Below are positions 43,713-51,725 of a stretch of 64,000 nt of DNA, one piece after another. Both the position numbers and the translations under genes were made by a program. The notes beneath the pieces are model-generated. The model had not been told where the DNA came from and ran no database searches. It was given only the letters and a program-made list of their open reading frames with translations. Position 1 is the first letter of the stretch, and each line of letters opens with the position of its first letter. This DNA is from Ancylobacter sp. SL191. Lineage in GTDB: Bacteria; Pseudomonadota; Alphaproteobacteria; Rhizobiales; Xanthobacteraceae. The stretch lies in assembly GCF_026625645.1 (NCBI RefSeq), contig NZ_CP113056.1:186001-250000 (forward strand), written 5' to 3'.

Positions 43713-43803
43713 GTGAACCTCGTTGGTCGGTGTCGCCGCTTGCACGCAGGGCCGGATTTTGCGGTGCGATAATGGGGCGGCCCGGCTCATCTGCCAAGAT
43801 TAT

Positions 43804-43818
43804 TTGCATCCTGCGCAA
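43804..43818. promoter_or_regulatory. Island operator site 1 (TTGC-N7-GCAA)
   Basis: TTGC-ATCCTGC-GCAA upstream of the M20D gene. The wider 28-bp window 43799-43826 matches the site at 54245-54272 at 23 positions, including the adjoining GCAAG-N3-CTTG element. Confidence 0.65.
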
Positions 43819-43944
43819 GTCTCTTGTTGGCACCGTGCAATCGGGAGGATCTGGAAAAGCGCAGCCGATGCAGCGCGATCATCCCCGGCCTGTCCTGCGG
43901 ATGGCTCGGGCGGTTCTACGCCCGCTCGATGACCGGCTCGCCAG

Positions 43945-44856
43945 CTACGATGTCGGGGTGATCGCCGGCACGATCGGCCGCGCCAGCGCGGTCAACGCTT
44001 CGGCAATGTCGACCGAAGGCGCATAGCCCAGCAGCGCGGCGGCGCGGGAGATATCCAGCGGGCCGACCCGGCCATCATCATGGCGGCCGCGATCGGCAAT
44101 GACCGAGAGCGCCGGGGCCGGCAGGCCGGCCAGCAGCAGGCGAACCACCTGTTCCTCGGAGAGATAGGTGCCGCCGGTAATGTTCACTGGCGTGAAGCCT
44201 TCCCGGACCGCCGCCACCGCGAGGCACACCGCGCGTGCCGCGTCTGACACATGCACGAATTGCCGCATGTTGGAGCGCGTGTCGGTGACCTCGATGGGTG
44301 CGCCGTTCCTCACCGCGTCGAGCGTCTGCGAGATCAGATAGGGCGTCACGCGTTCCGCACCGAACACCGAGGAAATCCGCAGCGCGACGACGCCGATGCC
44401 GAAGCTTGCCGCATAGGCGCGCAGCACGCTTTCCGCCGCAAGCTTGCTCGCGCCATAGGCGTCCGCGGCCCCGCACGGGGCATCCTCCGGCACCGGATCG
44501 CGCGTGTCCGCTTCGGCATAGACCGCGTTGGAGGAGAGAAAGACAAGGCGCGCGGTGCCCGTCCGCCGCATCGCCTCGACGATGTTGAGCGTGCCCATGA
44601 CATTCACGTCGAACATCAGCGCCGGATCGTCGGTGGCCAGCATGGCGCCGGAGATGGCGCCGCCATGCATGACGATGTCGGGCGCCAGTTCGCCCATCAG
44701 CGCGACCACCGCCGCGCGGTCGCGCAGGTCGAGCGCCCGCACATCGGGGCTGGCTCTGAGATCGCTGCCCGTAACAGCGTAACCCGCCTCCCGCAGCCGC
44801 GCGATAACCTCGCGGCCGATAAAGCCATTGGCGCCGGTGACATGGACCCGCTTCAT
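43945..44856 (-). CDS. NAD-dependent epimerase/dehydratase family protein (extended SDR)
   Basis: The 303-residue product has VTGANGFIG (6-14), the catalytic YGASK (Tyr134, Lys138) and late GVVALRISSVFG. It resembles sugar-epimerase-like or dehydrogenase members acting on small sugar acids; the exact substrate cannot be told. ATG 44854-44856 overlaps the stop of the upstream deacetylase gene by ATGA, so the two are coupled. It is part of the leftward unit starting at 45749. Confidence 0.87.
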   Translation of the reverse strand: MKRVHVTGANGFIGREVIARLREAGYAVTGSDLRASPDVRALDLRDRAAVVALMGELAPDIVMHGGAISGAMLATDDPALMFDVNVMGTLNIVEAMRRTGTARLVFLSSNAVYAEADTRDPVPEDAPCGAADAYGASKLAAESVLRAYAASFGIGVVALRISSVFGAERVTPYLISQTLDAVRNGAPIEVTDTRSNMRQFVHVSDAARAVCLAVAAVREGFTPVNITGGTYLSEEQVVRLLLAGLPAPALSVIADRGRHDDGRVGPLDISRAAALLGYAPSVDIAEALTALARPIVPAITPTS

Positions 44857-45749
44857 GGCATTGGATGCTCCTGGCGCCAGTGAGCGGCGATCTCCGCGCT
44901 GGTGCAGATCCACACGCCATCATGGGTGGCGACATGGTCGAGGAAGCGCATCAGCCCGGTGATGCGGCCGGGCCGGCCGATCAGTCGGTCATGCAGCGCC
45001 AACGACATCAGCTTCGGTGCCGTGGCACCCTCCGCATACATCACGTCGAAGCAATCGATCATGTAGCGGGCGAAGTCATTGCCGGTGGAGAAACCGCTGT
45101 TCTCGTTGAACCGGTTGTCATTGGTCTCGAACGAATAGGGGATCACCAGATGCGGGTGACCGCCGACCTGCAGCCAATAGGGCAATTCGTCGTTCAGCGC
45201 GTCGCGGTCATAGACGATGCCGCCATGCTCGACCAGCAGGCGCCTTGTGTTGGCGCTCGGGCGCCCTGTCATCCAGCCTGTCGGGCGCAGGCCGGTGACG
45301 CGCTCCAGCGTCTCGATGGCGAGGCGGATGTGCTCGCGCTCCTGCGCTTCCGGCATGAGCTGATAGTCGAGCCACCGATAGCCATGCGAGACCAATTCAT
45401 GACCGTCGGCAATGAAGGCGCGGGTGAGTTCGGGATTGGCCTCGGCGGCCTTGGCCACCGCCAGCAGGCTGATCTTGATGCCGCGCTCGCGGAACAGCCG
45501 CAGCAGGCGCCAGCCGCCGATGCGCGAGCCATATTCGAACACGCTCTCGACCAGCGGACTGCGCAGGCCCTCGAGAGCGGGCTGGCCGATGTCGTTGAGC
45601 ACGCCCTCGGACTGGCCGTCGCCTTCCAGAAGCGAGCGCTCGCCGCCACCTTCAAAGTTCAGATTGATGTTAAGCGCAATCCGCGCGCCGTTCGGCCAGT
45701 TCGCCTGCGGGGGATGCTCGCCATAGCCACGAAAATCGCGTGTCGACAT
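44853..45749 (-). CDS. Polysaccharide deacetylase-family hydrolase (PuuE-like)
   Basis: The 298-residue protein has the NodB-type (beta/alpha) barrel seen in PuuE allantoinases and cyclic-imidase-like enzymes. Features are NINLNFEGGGE near the start, HELVSHGYRWLDYQ, RPTGWMTGRPSANTRRLL and HDRLIGRPGR near the end. PuuE-like members hydrolyse cyclic amides such as allantoin without classical deacetylation. That would fit the HyuAB and amidohydrolase genes of this island; the substrate is an inference. It is divergent from the first HpaB-type gene with an operator between them. Confidence 0.82.
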   Translation of the reverse strand: MSTRDFRGYGEHPPQANWPNGARIALNINLNFEGGGERSLLEGDGQSEGVLNDIGQPALEGLRSPLVESVFEYGSRIGGWRLLRLFRERGIKISLLAVAKAAEANPELTRAFIADGHELVSHGYRWLDYQLMPEAQEREHIRLAIETLERVTGLRPTGWMTGRPSANTRRLLVEHGGIVYDRDALNDELPYWLQVGGHPHLVIPYSFETNDNRFNENSGFSTGNDFARYMIDCFDVMYAEGATAPKLMSLALHDRLIGRPGRITGLMRFLDHVATHDGVWICTSAEIAAHWRQEHPMP

Positions 45750-45777
45750 GCGTTCTCCTTATCGCTCGGCGAGCTAT

Positions 45778-45801
45778 GCAAGTTAGTTGCGTATTACGCA
45801 A
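45778..45801. promoter_or_regulatory. Island operator site 2 (TTGC-N7-GCAA)
   Basis: TTGC-GTATTAC-GCAA at 45787-45801, itself a perfect 7-1-7 palindrome, preceded by GCAAG-TTA-GTTGC (45778-45790). The 19-mer TTAGTTGCGTATTACGCAA matches 17 of 19 bases of the site at 54246-54264. It lies between the divergent PuuE-like (ATG 45749) and HpaB-type (ATG 45847) genes. Confidence 0.75.
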
Positions 45802-45846
45802 TTTGCGTGTTAGCCACAAGGGAGGATCGTGAAGGGAGTCCCCATC

Positions 45847-47310
45847 ATGCGGGTACGGAACGGTGCGGCCTATATCCGCGGGCTTAACGACGGCCGGCGC
45901 GTGCTGATCGATGGCGAACCGGTAGCGGATGTCACCACGCACCCTGCGTTCCGCAATGCGGTCGCGTCCTTCGCCGCGCTTTACGACTACCAGGCCGACC
46001 CGGCGAACCTCGAACGCATCACCATTGCGGCCGGAGACGCGCGCGTTCACCGTGCCTGGTCGCTGCCGCGCTCTCATGCCGAGCTGGTGACTCGCCGGCA
46101 CGCCATCGCCGAGTGGTCGGCGCTCAATCTCGGCTTTCTCGGCCGCTCGCCGGACCATCTCGCCAACACGCTGGTCGGCATGATGATAGGCCTGCCGGCG
46201 ATGCGCGCCTTCGACGCTCAGCGTGCCGATGCCTTCGCGGCTTACGTCGACGACGCTCGCGAGCGCGATCTGTTCGTCACCTATGTCATCCAGAACCCGC
46301 AGGCCAACAAGGCAAGGGCGGCGTCCGAGCAGGCCCGCGACGTGGTCGCCCACATCGTGTCGCAGGATGCCGAGGGCATCGTCGTCAGCGGCGCCAAGAT
46401 GCTCGGCACCAGCGCGGTGATGGCGGACGAGATTTTCGTCGGCACCATCCAGCCGCTGCGGCCGGGCGAGGAACGTTATGCGCTGAGCTTCGCCGTGCCG
46501 GTCAGCCATCCCGGTGTCGCGCTGCTGTCGCGCCGGTCCTATGAGCAGGCGGCCGCGTCGGATTTCGACTACCCGCTCTCCAGCCATTTCGACGAAAACG
46601 ACGCCGTGGTGTTCTTCGACAATGTCCGGGTGCCGTGGAGCCGGGTGTTTGTGTGCGGCAACATCGCCGCCGCCGCCGCGCAATGGCATGGCACGCCGGC
46701 CCATGTGATGCAGAACTACCAGTCGCAGATCCGGCTGATGGTGAAGATGCGCTTCCTCGCCGGGCTGGCGCGCCGCATCGCCGAGGTCAACGGCTCGATC
46801 GATATCCCGCAGATCAGGGGCGTGCTCGGCAAGCTGGCGGCGCAGGCCTCGCTAGTGGAGGGCATGCTGGCTGGCATGGAGGCGGAGGGCCGGATGGTCG
46901 GCGACTATTTCGTCCCGTCCTCGCATTTGCTCTACGCCGCACAGACGCTGACGCAGGAACTCTACCCGCAATTCGTCCTCGCCATCCGTGACCTCGCCGG
47001 CGGCGGCGTGATCATGCTGCCATCCTCCGAGCGCGACATGATCAGCCCGCATACCAAGGAACTGGTCGAGGCGACGCAGATTTCGTCGGTAGCCGAACCG
47101 CTGGAGCGGGTTCGCCTGTTCAAGCTGGCATGGGACGCGCTCGGCTCGGAATATGCCTCGCGCCACATGCAGTACGAGATGTTCTATGGCGGGGCCTCCT
47201 ATGTGAACCACGCCCATATGTTCCGCACGTTCGACTGGGCGGAGGCGCGACGGCTGCTCGACGGCGCTCTGGCGCCAGCCGCGGCACGCGCGGCCACCCG
47301 CGCCGCCTAG
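45847..47310 (+). CDS. HpaB-family flavin-dependent monooxygenase, paralog 1
   Basis: The 487-residue product belongs to the 4-hydroxyphenylacetate 3-hydroxylase (HpaB) family with an acyl-CoA dehydrogenase-like fold. It has an N-terminal domain with GRSPDHLANTLVGM, the middle SQDAEGIVVSGAKMLGT, and the C-terminal helical domain with FKLAWDALGSEYASRHMQYEMFY. Known members use FADH2 to hydroxylate phenols, chlorophenols or pyrrole-2-carboxylate. A flavin reductase (HpaC type) is normally required, but none is encoded here. ATG 45847 follows GAAGGGAG. It is about half identical to the second copy at 48003. Its stop overlaps that of the convergent marR-type gene in CTAG. Confidence 0.88.
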   Translation: MRVRNGAAYIRGLNDGRRVLIDGEPVADVTTHPAFRNAVASFAALYDYQADPANLERITIAAGDARVHRAWSLPRSHAELVTRRHAIAEWSALNLGFLGRSPDHLANTLVGMMIGLPAMRAFDAQRADAFAAYVDDARERDLFVTYVIQNPQANKARAASEQARDVVAHIVSQDAEGIVVSGAKMLGTSAVMADEIFVGTIQPLRPGEERYALSFAVPVSHPGVALLSRRSYEQAAASDFDYPLSSHFDENDAVVFFDNVRVPWSRVFVCGNIAAAAAQWHGTPAHVMQNYQSQIRLMVKMRFLAGLARRIAEVNGSIDIPQIRGVLGKLAAQASLVEGMLAGMEAEGRMVGDYFVPSSHLLYAAQTLTQELYPQFVLAIRDLAGGGVIMLPSSERDMISPHTKELVEATQISSVAEPLERVRLFKLAWDALGSEYASRHMQYEMFYGGASYVNHAHMFRTFDWAEARRLLDGALAPAAARAATRAA

Positions 47311-47843
47311 TCCGGCTTCCGGCGCGCCTTGGCGAGGGCCCCGTCGCAGGATGACAGCAGCCCGCGCGTCAGCCGCGCCAGCGTATCGACGTCGCGAGAG
47401 CCCAGCGTGCTGAACAGCACGTCGTTCACGCTCACCTGCAGCGGAGCAATGTCCTGCAGCATGGCCCAGGCCTTCGGGGTGAGCACCAGCATCACCCGGC
47501 GCCGGTCAACCGCATCGGGACGTTTCTCCAGCAGCCCCATCGCGACCAGCCGGCGGGTCTCAGTGACCACGAACGGCACGCTCACCCGCAGCCGCTCGGC
47601 GAGATCGCCGACAGTCACGGCATCGCCGAGATGGGAGAGCGTCATCAGAATATTGTACTGCGGCGGCGTCATGCCCATGGCGCGGGCGATGCCTTCGCGG
47701 ATTTCCTGCAGCCGCGCGGAAAAGTCGACGAGATCGCGCACCAGTTCGCGGAACGGGCGGTCACTGCCATCGACCAGCAGCGCGGACCGCGAGGTGGTGA
47801 GGGGCGCCGCCTGAAGCGCCGTGGCCTGCTTGTCTTTCGCCAT
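47307..47843 (-). CDS. MarR-family transcriptional regulator
   Basis: This 178-residue winged-helix regulator has MTPPQYNILMTLSHLGDAVTVG, DLAERLRVSVPFVVTETRRL as recognition helix region and the wing KRPDAVDRRRVMLVLTP. MarR proteins often repress catabolic genes and are released by aromatic ligands. It lies convergently between the two HpaB paralogs and is divergent from the second one. ATG 47841-47843 (MAKDKQ) is preferred to a start 20 codons upstream. A likely operator is at 47952-47966. Confidence 0.9.
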   Translation of the reverse strand: MAKDKQATALQAAPLTTSRSALLVDGSDRPFRELVRDLVDFSARLQEIREGIARAMGMTPPQYNILMTLSHLGDAVTVGDLAERLRVSVPFVVTETRRLVAMGLLEKRPDAVDRRRVMLVLTPKAWAMLQDIAPLQVSVNDVLFSTLGSRDVDTLARLTRGLLSSCDGALAKARRKPD

Positions 47844-47951
47844 CTGTCCCACCCGTCTGCGCCGACCCCGGCCTGCTTTAACGCAAGCGACGGGCGCCAG
47901 CAAAGTGCCCGCCAGATGGGCAGTCTTGCCTAAAAATAGATAATTGACAAA

Positions 47952-47966
47952 GCTAAGTTAGTTAGC
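47952..47966. promoter_or_regulatory. Putative MarR operator before the second HpaB gene
   Basis: GCTAA-GTTAG-TTAGC, an inverted repeat with 5-bp arms and 5-bp spacing in an AT-rich promoter stretch, 37 bp upstream of the HpaB paralog 2 ATG and about 110 bp from the MarR start. No TTGC-N7-GCAA site is present in this intergenic region, which suggests control by MarR instead. Confidence 0.5.
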
Positions 47967-48002
47967 AAATTTACAAAGCGTCAACGATGAAAGTGGGCGG
48001 CC

Positions 48003-49502
48003 ATGTCGAAGTCAGCCGAGAGTCATCTGCGCAGCCTCAATGATGGGCGATGCATCTACATTGATGGCGGGCGGGTGGAGAATGTTGCCGAGCACCCGGC
48101 CTTCCGCAACGCCGCCGGATCGGTGGCCCGGCTGTACGACTTTCAGGCCCGGCCGGAAAACATCGAGAAGATGACCATTGCTGCCGGCAATGGCGCGCGG
48201 GTGAGCCGCACCTGGCAGTTGCCAACCTCCTATGACGAACTCGTTGCCCGCCGCGAGGCGCTCGTCGCCTGGGCCGAGCTGCATCACGGCTTCATGGGGC
48301 GTTCGCCCGACCATGTCGGCTCGACCCTTGCCGGCATGTATATGGGCCTCGATGTCTATGCGGCGCACCCCGGCGGCCGGCCTGGCGTGGTGAGCGACTA
48401 TTATCGCTACGCCAGCGAGAACGACCTCTACATCTCCTATGTCATCATCGACCCGCAGGGGGATCGCTCCCGGGCCACCAGTTCGGAGGGCAATGCCGAT
48501 CTGGCAGTTGCCATCGTCGACGAGGATGCCGGCGGCATTACCGTCCGCGGCGCCAAGATGCTCGGCACCGGGGCGGTGCTGTCCAATGAGGTGCTGGTCA
48601 CCACGCTGCGCCCGCTGAAGGACGATGAAGGACGCTACGCCTTCACCGCCGCCGTGCCGATGAACCTGCCCGGCATAAAGCTCTTGTCGCGACGCTCCTA
48701 TGAGGGGGCGGTGTCATCCTCGTTCGACTATCCGCTTTCCAGCCGGTTCGATGAGAACGACGCGCTGCTCTATTTCGACGATGTGAAGATCCCGTGGGAT
48801 CGCGTCTTCGTGCATCGCGACACCCGTGCGCAGCTGGCGCAATGGCACGACACGCCGGCCCATGCCTACCAGAACTACCAGGCGGAGATCCGCCTGCTGG
48901 TGAAGCTGCGCTTTCTGGTCGGGCTGGCGCGCAAGATCACCGAGACGATCGGCACGGTCAACTTCCCCCAAGTGCGCGAGACGCTCGGCGAACTGGCTGG
49001 CCATGTCGGCATGATCGAGGCGTTCGTCTACGGCATGGAGGCCAAGGGCCGTCATCGCGGCCCGTACTTCCTGCCGGATGCCGGGCTGATCTATGCCGCG
49101 CAGGTGCAGTCGCAGCTGCTCTACCCCAAGATCATCCACTTCCTGCGCGAGCTTTCCGGCGGCGGCGTGCTGATGCTGCCGTCCTGCGTCGGGGATTTCG
49201 ACCATCCCGACATCGCGCCTCTCATCAAGCGCACGCAGTACTCCCCAAGCCTGAGTTCGCCGGAGCGGGTCAAACTGTTCAAACTGGCGTGGGATGCCGT
49301 GGGCTCGGAGTTCGCCTCGCGCCACGCGCAATATGAGATGTTCTATTCCGGGCCGCGCACGGTCACCACCGGCATGGCCTTCCGCACCTTCGATTGGGAC
49401 AGGGCCACCGGCGCCGTGGACGCGATGCTCGGCAGCTACGACACGCCGGCCATGGCGAGCCCGGCCCCCGTCACCACCCCGCTTGCCGCGCTGGCGCGCT
49501 GA
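48003..49502 (+). CDS. HpaB-family flavin-dependent monooxygenase, paralog 2
   Basis: The 499-residue product is colinear with the copy at 45847. It has HPAFRNAAGSVARLYDFQ, GRSPDHVGSTLAGMYMG, GGITVRGAKMLGTGAV, SRRSYEGAVSSSFDYPLSSR and FKLAWDAVGSEFASRHAQYEMFY (in part). Roughly half the residues are shared, far more than between distant HpaB members, so the pair arose by duplication and divergence. The two could act on successive intermediates or form a mixed oligomer. It is followed after 9 bp by a deacylase gene in the same operon. Confidence 0.88.
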   Translation: MSKSAESHLRSLNDGRCIYIDGGRVENVAEHPAFRNAAGSVARLYDFQARPENIEKMTIAAGNGARVSRTWQLPTSYDELVARREALVAWAELHHGFMGRSPDHVGSTLAGMYMGLDVYAAHPGGRPGVVSDYYRYASENDLYISYVIIDPQGDRSRATSSEGNADLAVAIVDEDAGGITVRGAKMLGTGAVLSNEVLVTTLRPLKDDEGRYAFTAAVPMNLPGIKLLSRRSYEGAVSSSFDYPLSSRFDENDALLYFDDVKIPWDRVFVHRDTRAQLAQWHDTPAHAYQNYQAEIRLLVKLRFLVGLARKITETIGTVNFPQVRETLGELAGHVGMIEAFVYGMEAKGRHRGPYFLPDAGLIYAAQVQSQLLYPKIIHFLRELSGGGVLMLPSCVGDFDHPDIAPLIKRTQYSPSLSSPERVKLFKLAWDAVGSEFASRHAQYEMFYSGPRTVTTGMAFRTFDWDRATGAVDAMLGSYDTPAMASPAPVTTPLAALAR

Positions 49503-49511
49503 GGACCATTC

Positions 49512-50507
49512 ATGGACGCTCTCGTTATCGAAGGCATCACCGTCGCCCCTGGCACCTGCGTGCGCGCTCCCCTGCCGGCGCTCGAACTGGCGGACGGCAC
49601 GGTGGTGAACCTGCCGCTGCTGCTCATCAACGGCGTAAGGCCGGGGCCGCGCCTCTATATCGGCGCCGGCATCCATGGCGACGAGGTCAACAGCATCGCG
49701 CTGGTGGCCAAGGCGCTGGCAACCGTCGATCCGCAGCAGCTCAGCGGGAGCATCGTGTGCGTGCCGGTGCAGCAGCCGCTCGCCCTTCAGGCGGATCATC
49801 GCCTGCCGCTGTCGCAATTCCTTAAATCGCCCCTCGATCAGGTGCCGGCCGATGCCTGGACCTGCTTTCCCGGCGACGCCAATGGCAATATCGCGCAGGT
49901 GATGGCGGCCACGCTGTTCCGGCTGATCACCCAGTGCGACTACGCGCTTGACGTCCACACCCCGACCCGCGGCGGCAAATATGTGCCGATCGCCATCCTG
50001 CCGCATCACTCGCTCGGCACCCATGCCGCCAGGGCGGAAGAGATGGCGCAGGCCCTCGGCACCGGCTGGATCATGCGCGGCGAGCACGGCATGTACATCA
50101 GCGACGGCATTCTCTGCGTCGAGGCGACCAAGGCCGGCGTGCCGTGCTTCACCTTCGAGATCGGCGAGGGTGGGCGGCTGGACGCCGAATTCGTCGACAT
50201 CGGGGCCCAGTGCGTGCTGAACCTGCTGCGCTCCTTCGGCATGATTCCGGGCGAGCGTGTGCCGCCGGCGCAGACCCATGTGATGCGCGACTTCCTCGGC
50301 ATACGCGCCACCCATGGCGGGCTGCTGATCACCGAGGTCGCGCTCGGCGAGGCGGTCACGCAGGGGCAGGTGCTGTGCCGCATCTTCAATGTCTATGGCG
50401 ACGAAGTGGAGGTGGTCACGGCGCCGGAGGACGGACTGTTCGTGCGCGCCACCACGCTCGGCACCGTCTCACGCGGCGAACGTGTCGCCACGCTCGGACT
50501 GGTTTGA
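49512..50507 (+). CDS. Succinylglutamate desuccinylase/aspartoacylase-family hydrolase
   Basis: The 331-residue M14-like zinc enzyme has GIHGDEVN with His55 and Glu58, the third ligand His149 in LDVHTPTRGG, and a C-terminal beta domain with GGLLITEVALGEAVTQGQVL. Family members cleave N-acyl bonds of amino acids (N-acetylaspartate, N-succinylglutamate) or related amides. Here it probably hydrolyses an amide formed after oxygenation. Co-transcribed with HpaB paralog 2 (gap 9 bp). Confidence 0.88.
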   Translation: MDALVIEGITVAPGTCVRAPLPALELADGTVVNLPLLLINGVRPGPRLYIGAGIHGDEVNSIALVAKALATVDPQQLSGSIVCVPVQQPLALQADHRLPLSQFLKSPLDQVPADAWTCFPGDANGNIAQVMAATLFRLITQCDYALDVHTPTRGGKYVPIAILPHHSLGTHAARAEEMAQALGTGWIMRGEHGMYISDGILCVEATKAGVPCFTFEIGEGGRLDAEFVDIGAQCVLNLLRSFGMIPGERVPPAQTHVMRDFLGIRATHGGLLITEVALGEAVTQGQVLCRIFNVYGDEVEVVTAPEDGLFVRATTLGTVSRGERVATLGLV

Positions 50508-50641
50508 CGGTTCCCCGCCCGGGCCTGCCGCTTTGATACGCAGTTTGGCGAAGCAAGCGGATCGATGGGCAAAAAAGCGCCAATCGCCACGCGGGACCGT
50601 GGCGGATCTCCCGAAACAAGCTGGCACGTGAATTGCTTATA

Positions 50642-50666
50642 TTGCGTGCCATGCAAGAATACTTGC
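50642..50666. promoter_or_regulatory. Island operator site 3 (TTGC-N7-GCAA)
   Basis: TTGC-GTGCCAT-GCAA (50642-50656) overlaps GCAAG-AATA-CTTGC (50653-50666). It lies about 86 bp upstream of the ABC binding-protein gene. Confidence 0.65.
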
Positions 50667-50741
50667 GCACAGATAAATGAAATTGCGGCCTGCTCCAGCG
50701 GGTGCAGCGGTTTGCCTCAGCGATAACAACGGAGTCGGGAA

Positions 50742-51608
50742 ATGAGCGTTCGCCTATCCTTCACGTTCGCAGCCGCAATTACCGCGAGCCTGCTCGTCGC
50801 CAACGTCGCCTCGGCGGCCATGGATCCGGCCTGCGAGCCGGCAAAGCTGGCCAGCAAATATCCGGGCCTCGTGGGCAAGACCGTCAAGTTCGGTGCTGAT
50901 CCGCAGACGCCGCCCTACGTCGCGCGCGACGGCGCCGACTTCAATAAGATGAGCGGCATCGCCGTCGACATGGCCAAGGAAGTCATGGATTGCGCCGGCG
51001 CGAAGTACGAGTTCGTGCTCGGCGCATGGTCCGGCATCCTGCCCGCCGTCATTTCCGGCCAGATGGACGCCATGTGGGACGACCTCTACTATAAGCCCGA
51101 TCGCGCCAAGAACATCGACTTCGTGATGTATATGGGCGCGGGCACCGGCGCCCTCGTGCCGGCCGGCAATCCCAAGAAGGTCATGGCGCTGGGCGACTTC
51201 TGCGGCAAGACCGTCGCCTATGGCATTGGCAGCATCGAAGAGGCTGCCACGCTCAAGCAGCAGGAAACCTGCAAGGCCGAAGGCAAGGCCGCTATCACCA
51301 CGATGCCGTTCCAGGATCTCGCCGCCGGCCTGCGCCTGCTTGAGAGTGATCGCACCGACATCCTGCTGTGGGATCTTGGCTACGTCGATTTCATGGCCGC
51401 CGCCAACCCGACCAAATATACCCGCGCCTTTTCGATCGTCAGCGGCTTCCAGATCGGCGTCGGCGTCAAGAAGGGCAATGATGATCTGGTGAAGGCCATC
51501 TATGACGGCATCAAGATCATGCAGGCCAACGGTACTCAGAAGAAGATCTTCGCAAAGTACAACACCGACGCGGCGCTCCAGATTCCGGTCGAGATCAAAA
51601 CCAAGTAA
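50742..51608 (+). CDS. ABC transporter substrate-binding protein (amino-acid type)
   Basis: The 288-residue protein has a signal peptide (1-26, ending ASAAMD) and the type-II binding protein fold: VKFGADPQTPPYVARDGADF, GIAVDMAKEVMDCAG and WSGILPAVISGQMDAMWDD. Four Cys may form disulfides (EPAK region, DCAG, FCGKT, ETCKA). It should deliver the island's substrate to the fused permease-ATPase encoded 117 bp downstream. ATG 50742 has CGGAGT in front. Confidence 0.9.
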   Translation: MSVRLSFTFAAAITASLLVANVASAAMDPACEPAKLASKYPGLVGKTVKFGADPQTPPYVARDGADFNKMSGIAVDMAKEVMDCAGAKYEFVLGAWSGILPAVISGQMDAMWDDLYYKPDRAKNIDFVMYMGAGTGALVPAGNPKKVMALGDFCGKTVAYGIGSIEEAATLKQQETCKAEGKAAITTMPFQDLAAGLRLLESDRTDILLWDLGYVDFMAAANPTKYTRAFSIVSGFQIGVGVKKGNDDLVKAIYDGIKIMQANGTQKKIFAKYNTDAALQIPVEIKTK

Positions 51609-51725
51609 CTGGGGCGCGTCCCGCGCATCATTCCACGCGACATGCCGGGGCGGCTCCGTCCCGGCACGTCTCCGTCAGGCAGCTGCACGTCAATGGGCGG
51701 CCTTCCGCAAGCGGGGCACTCGGAT

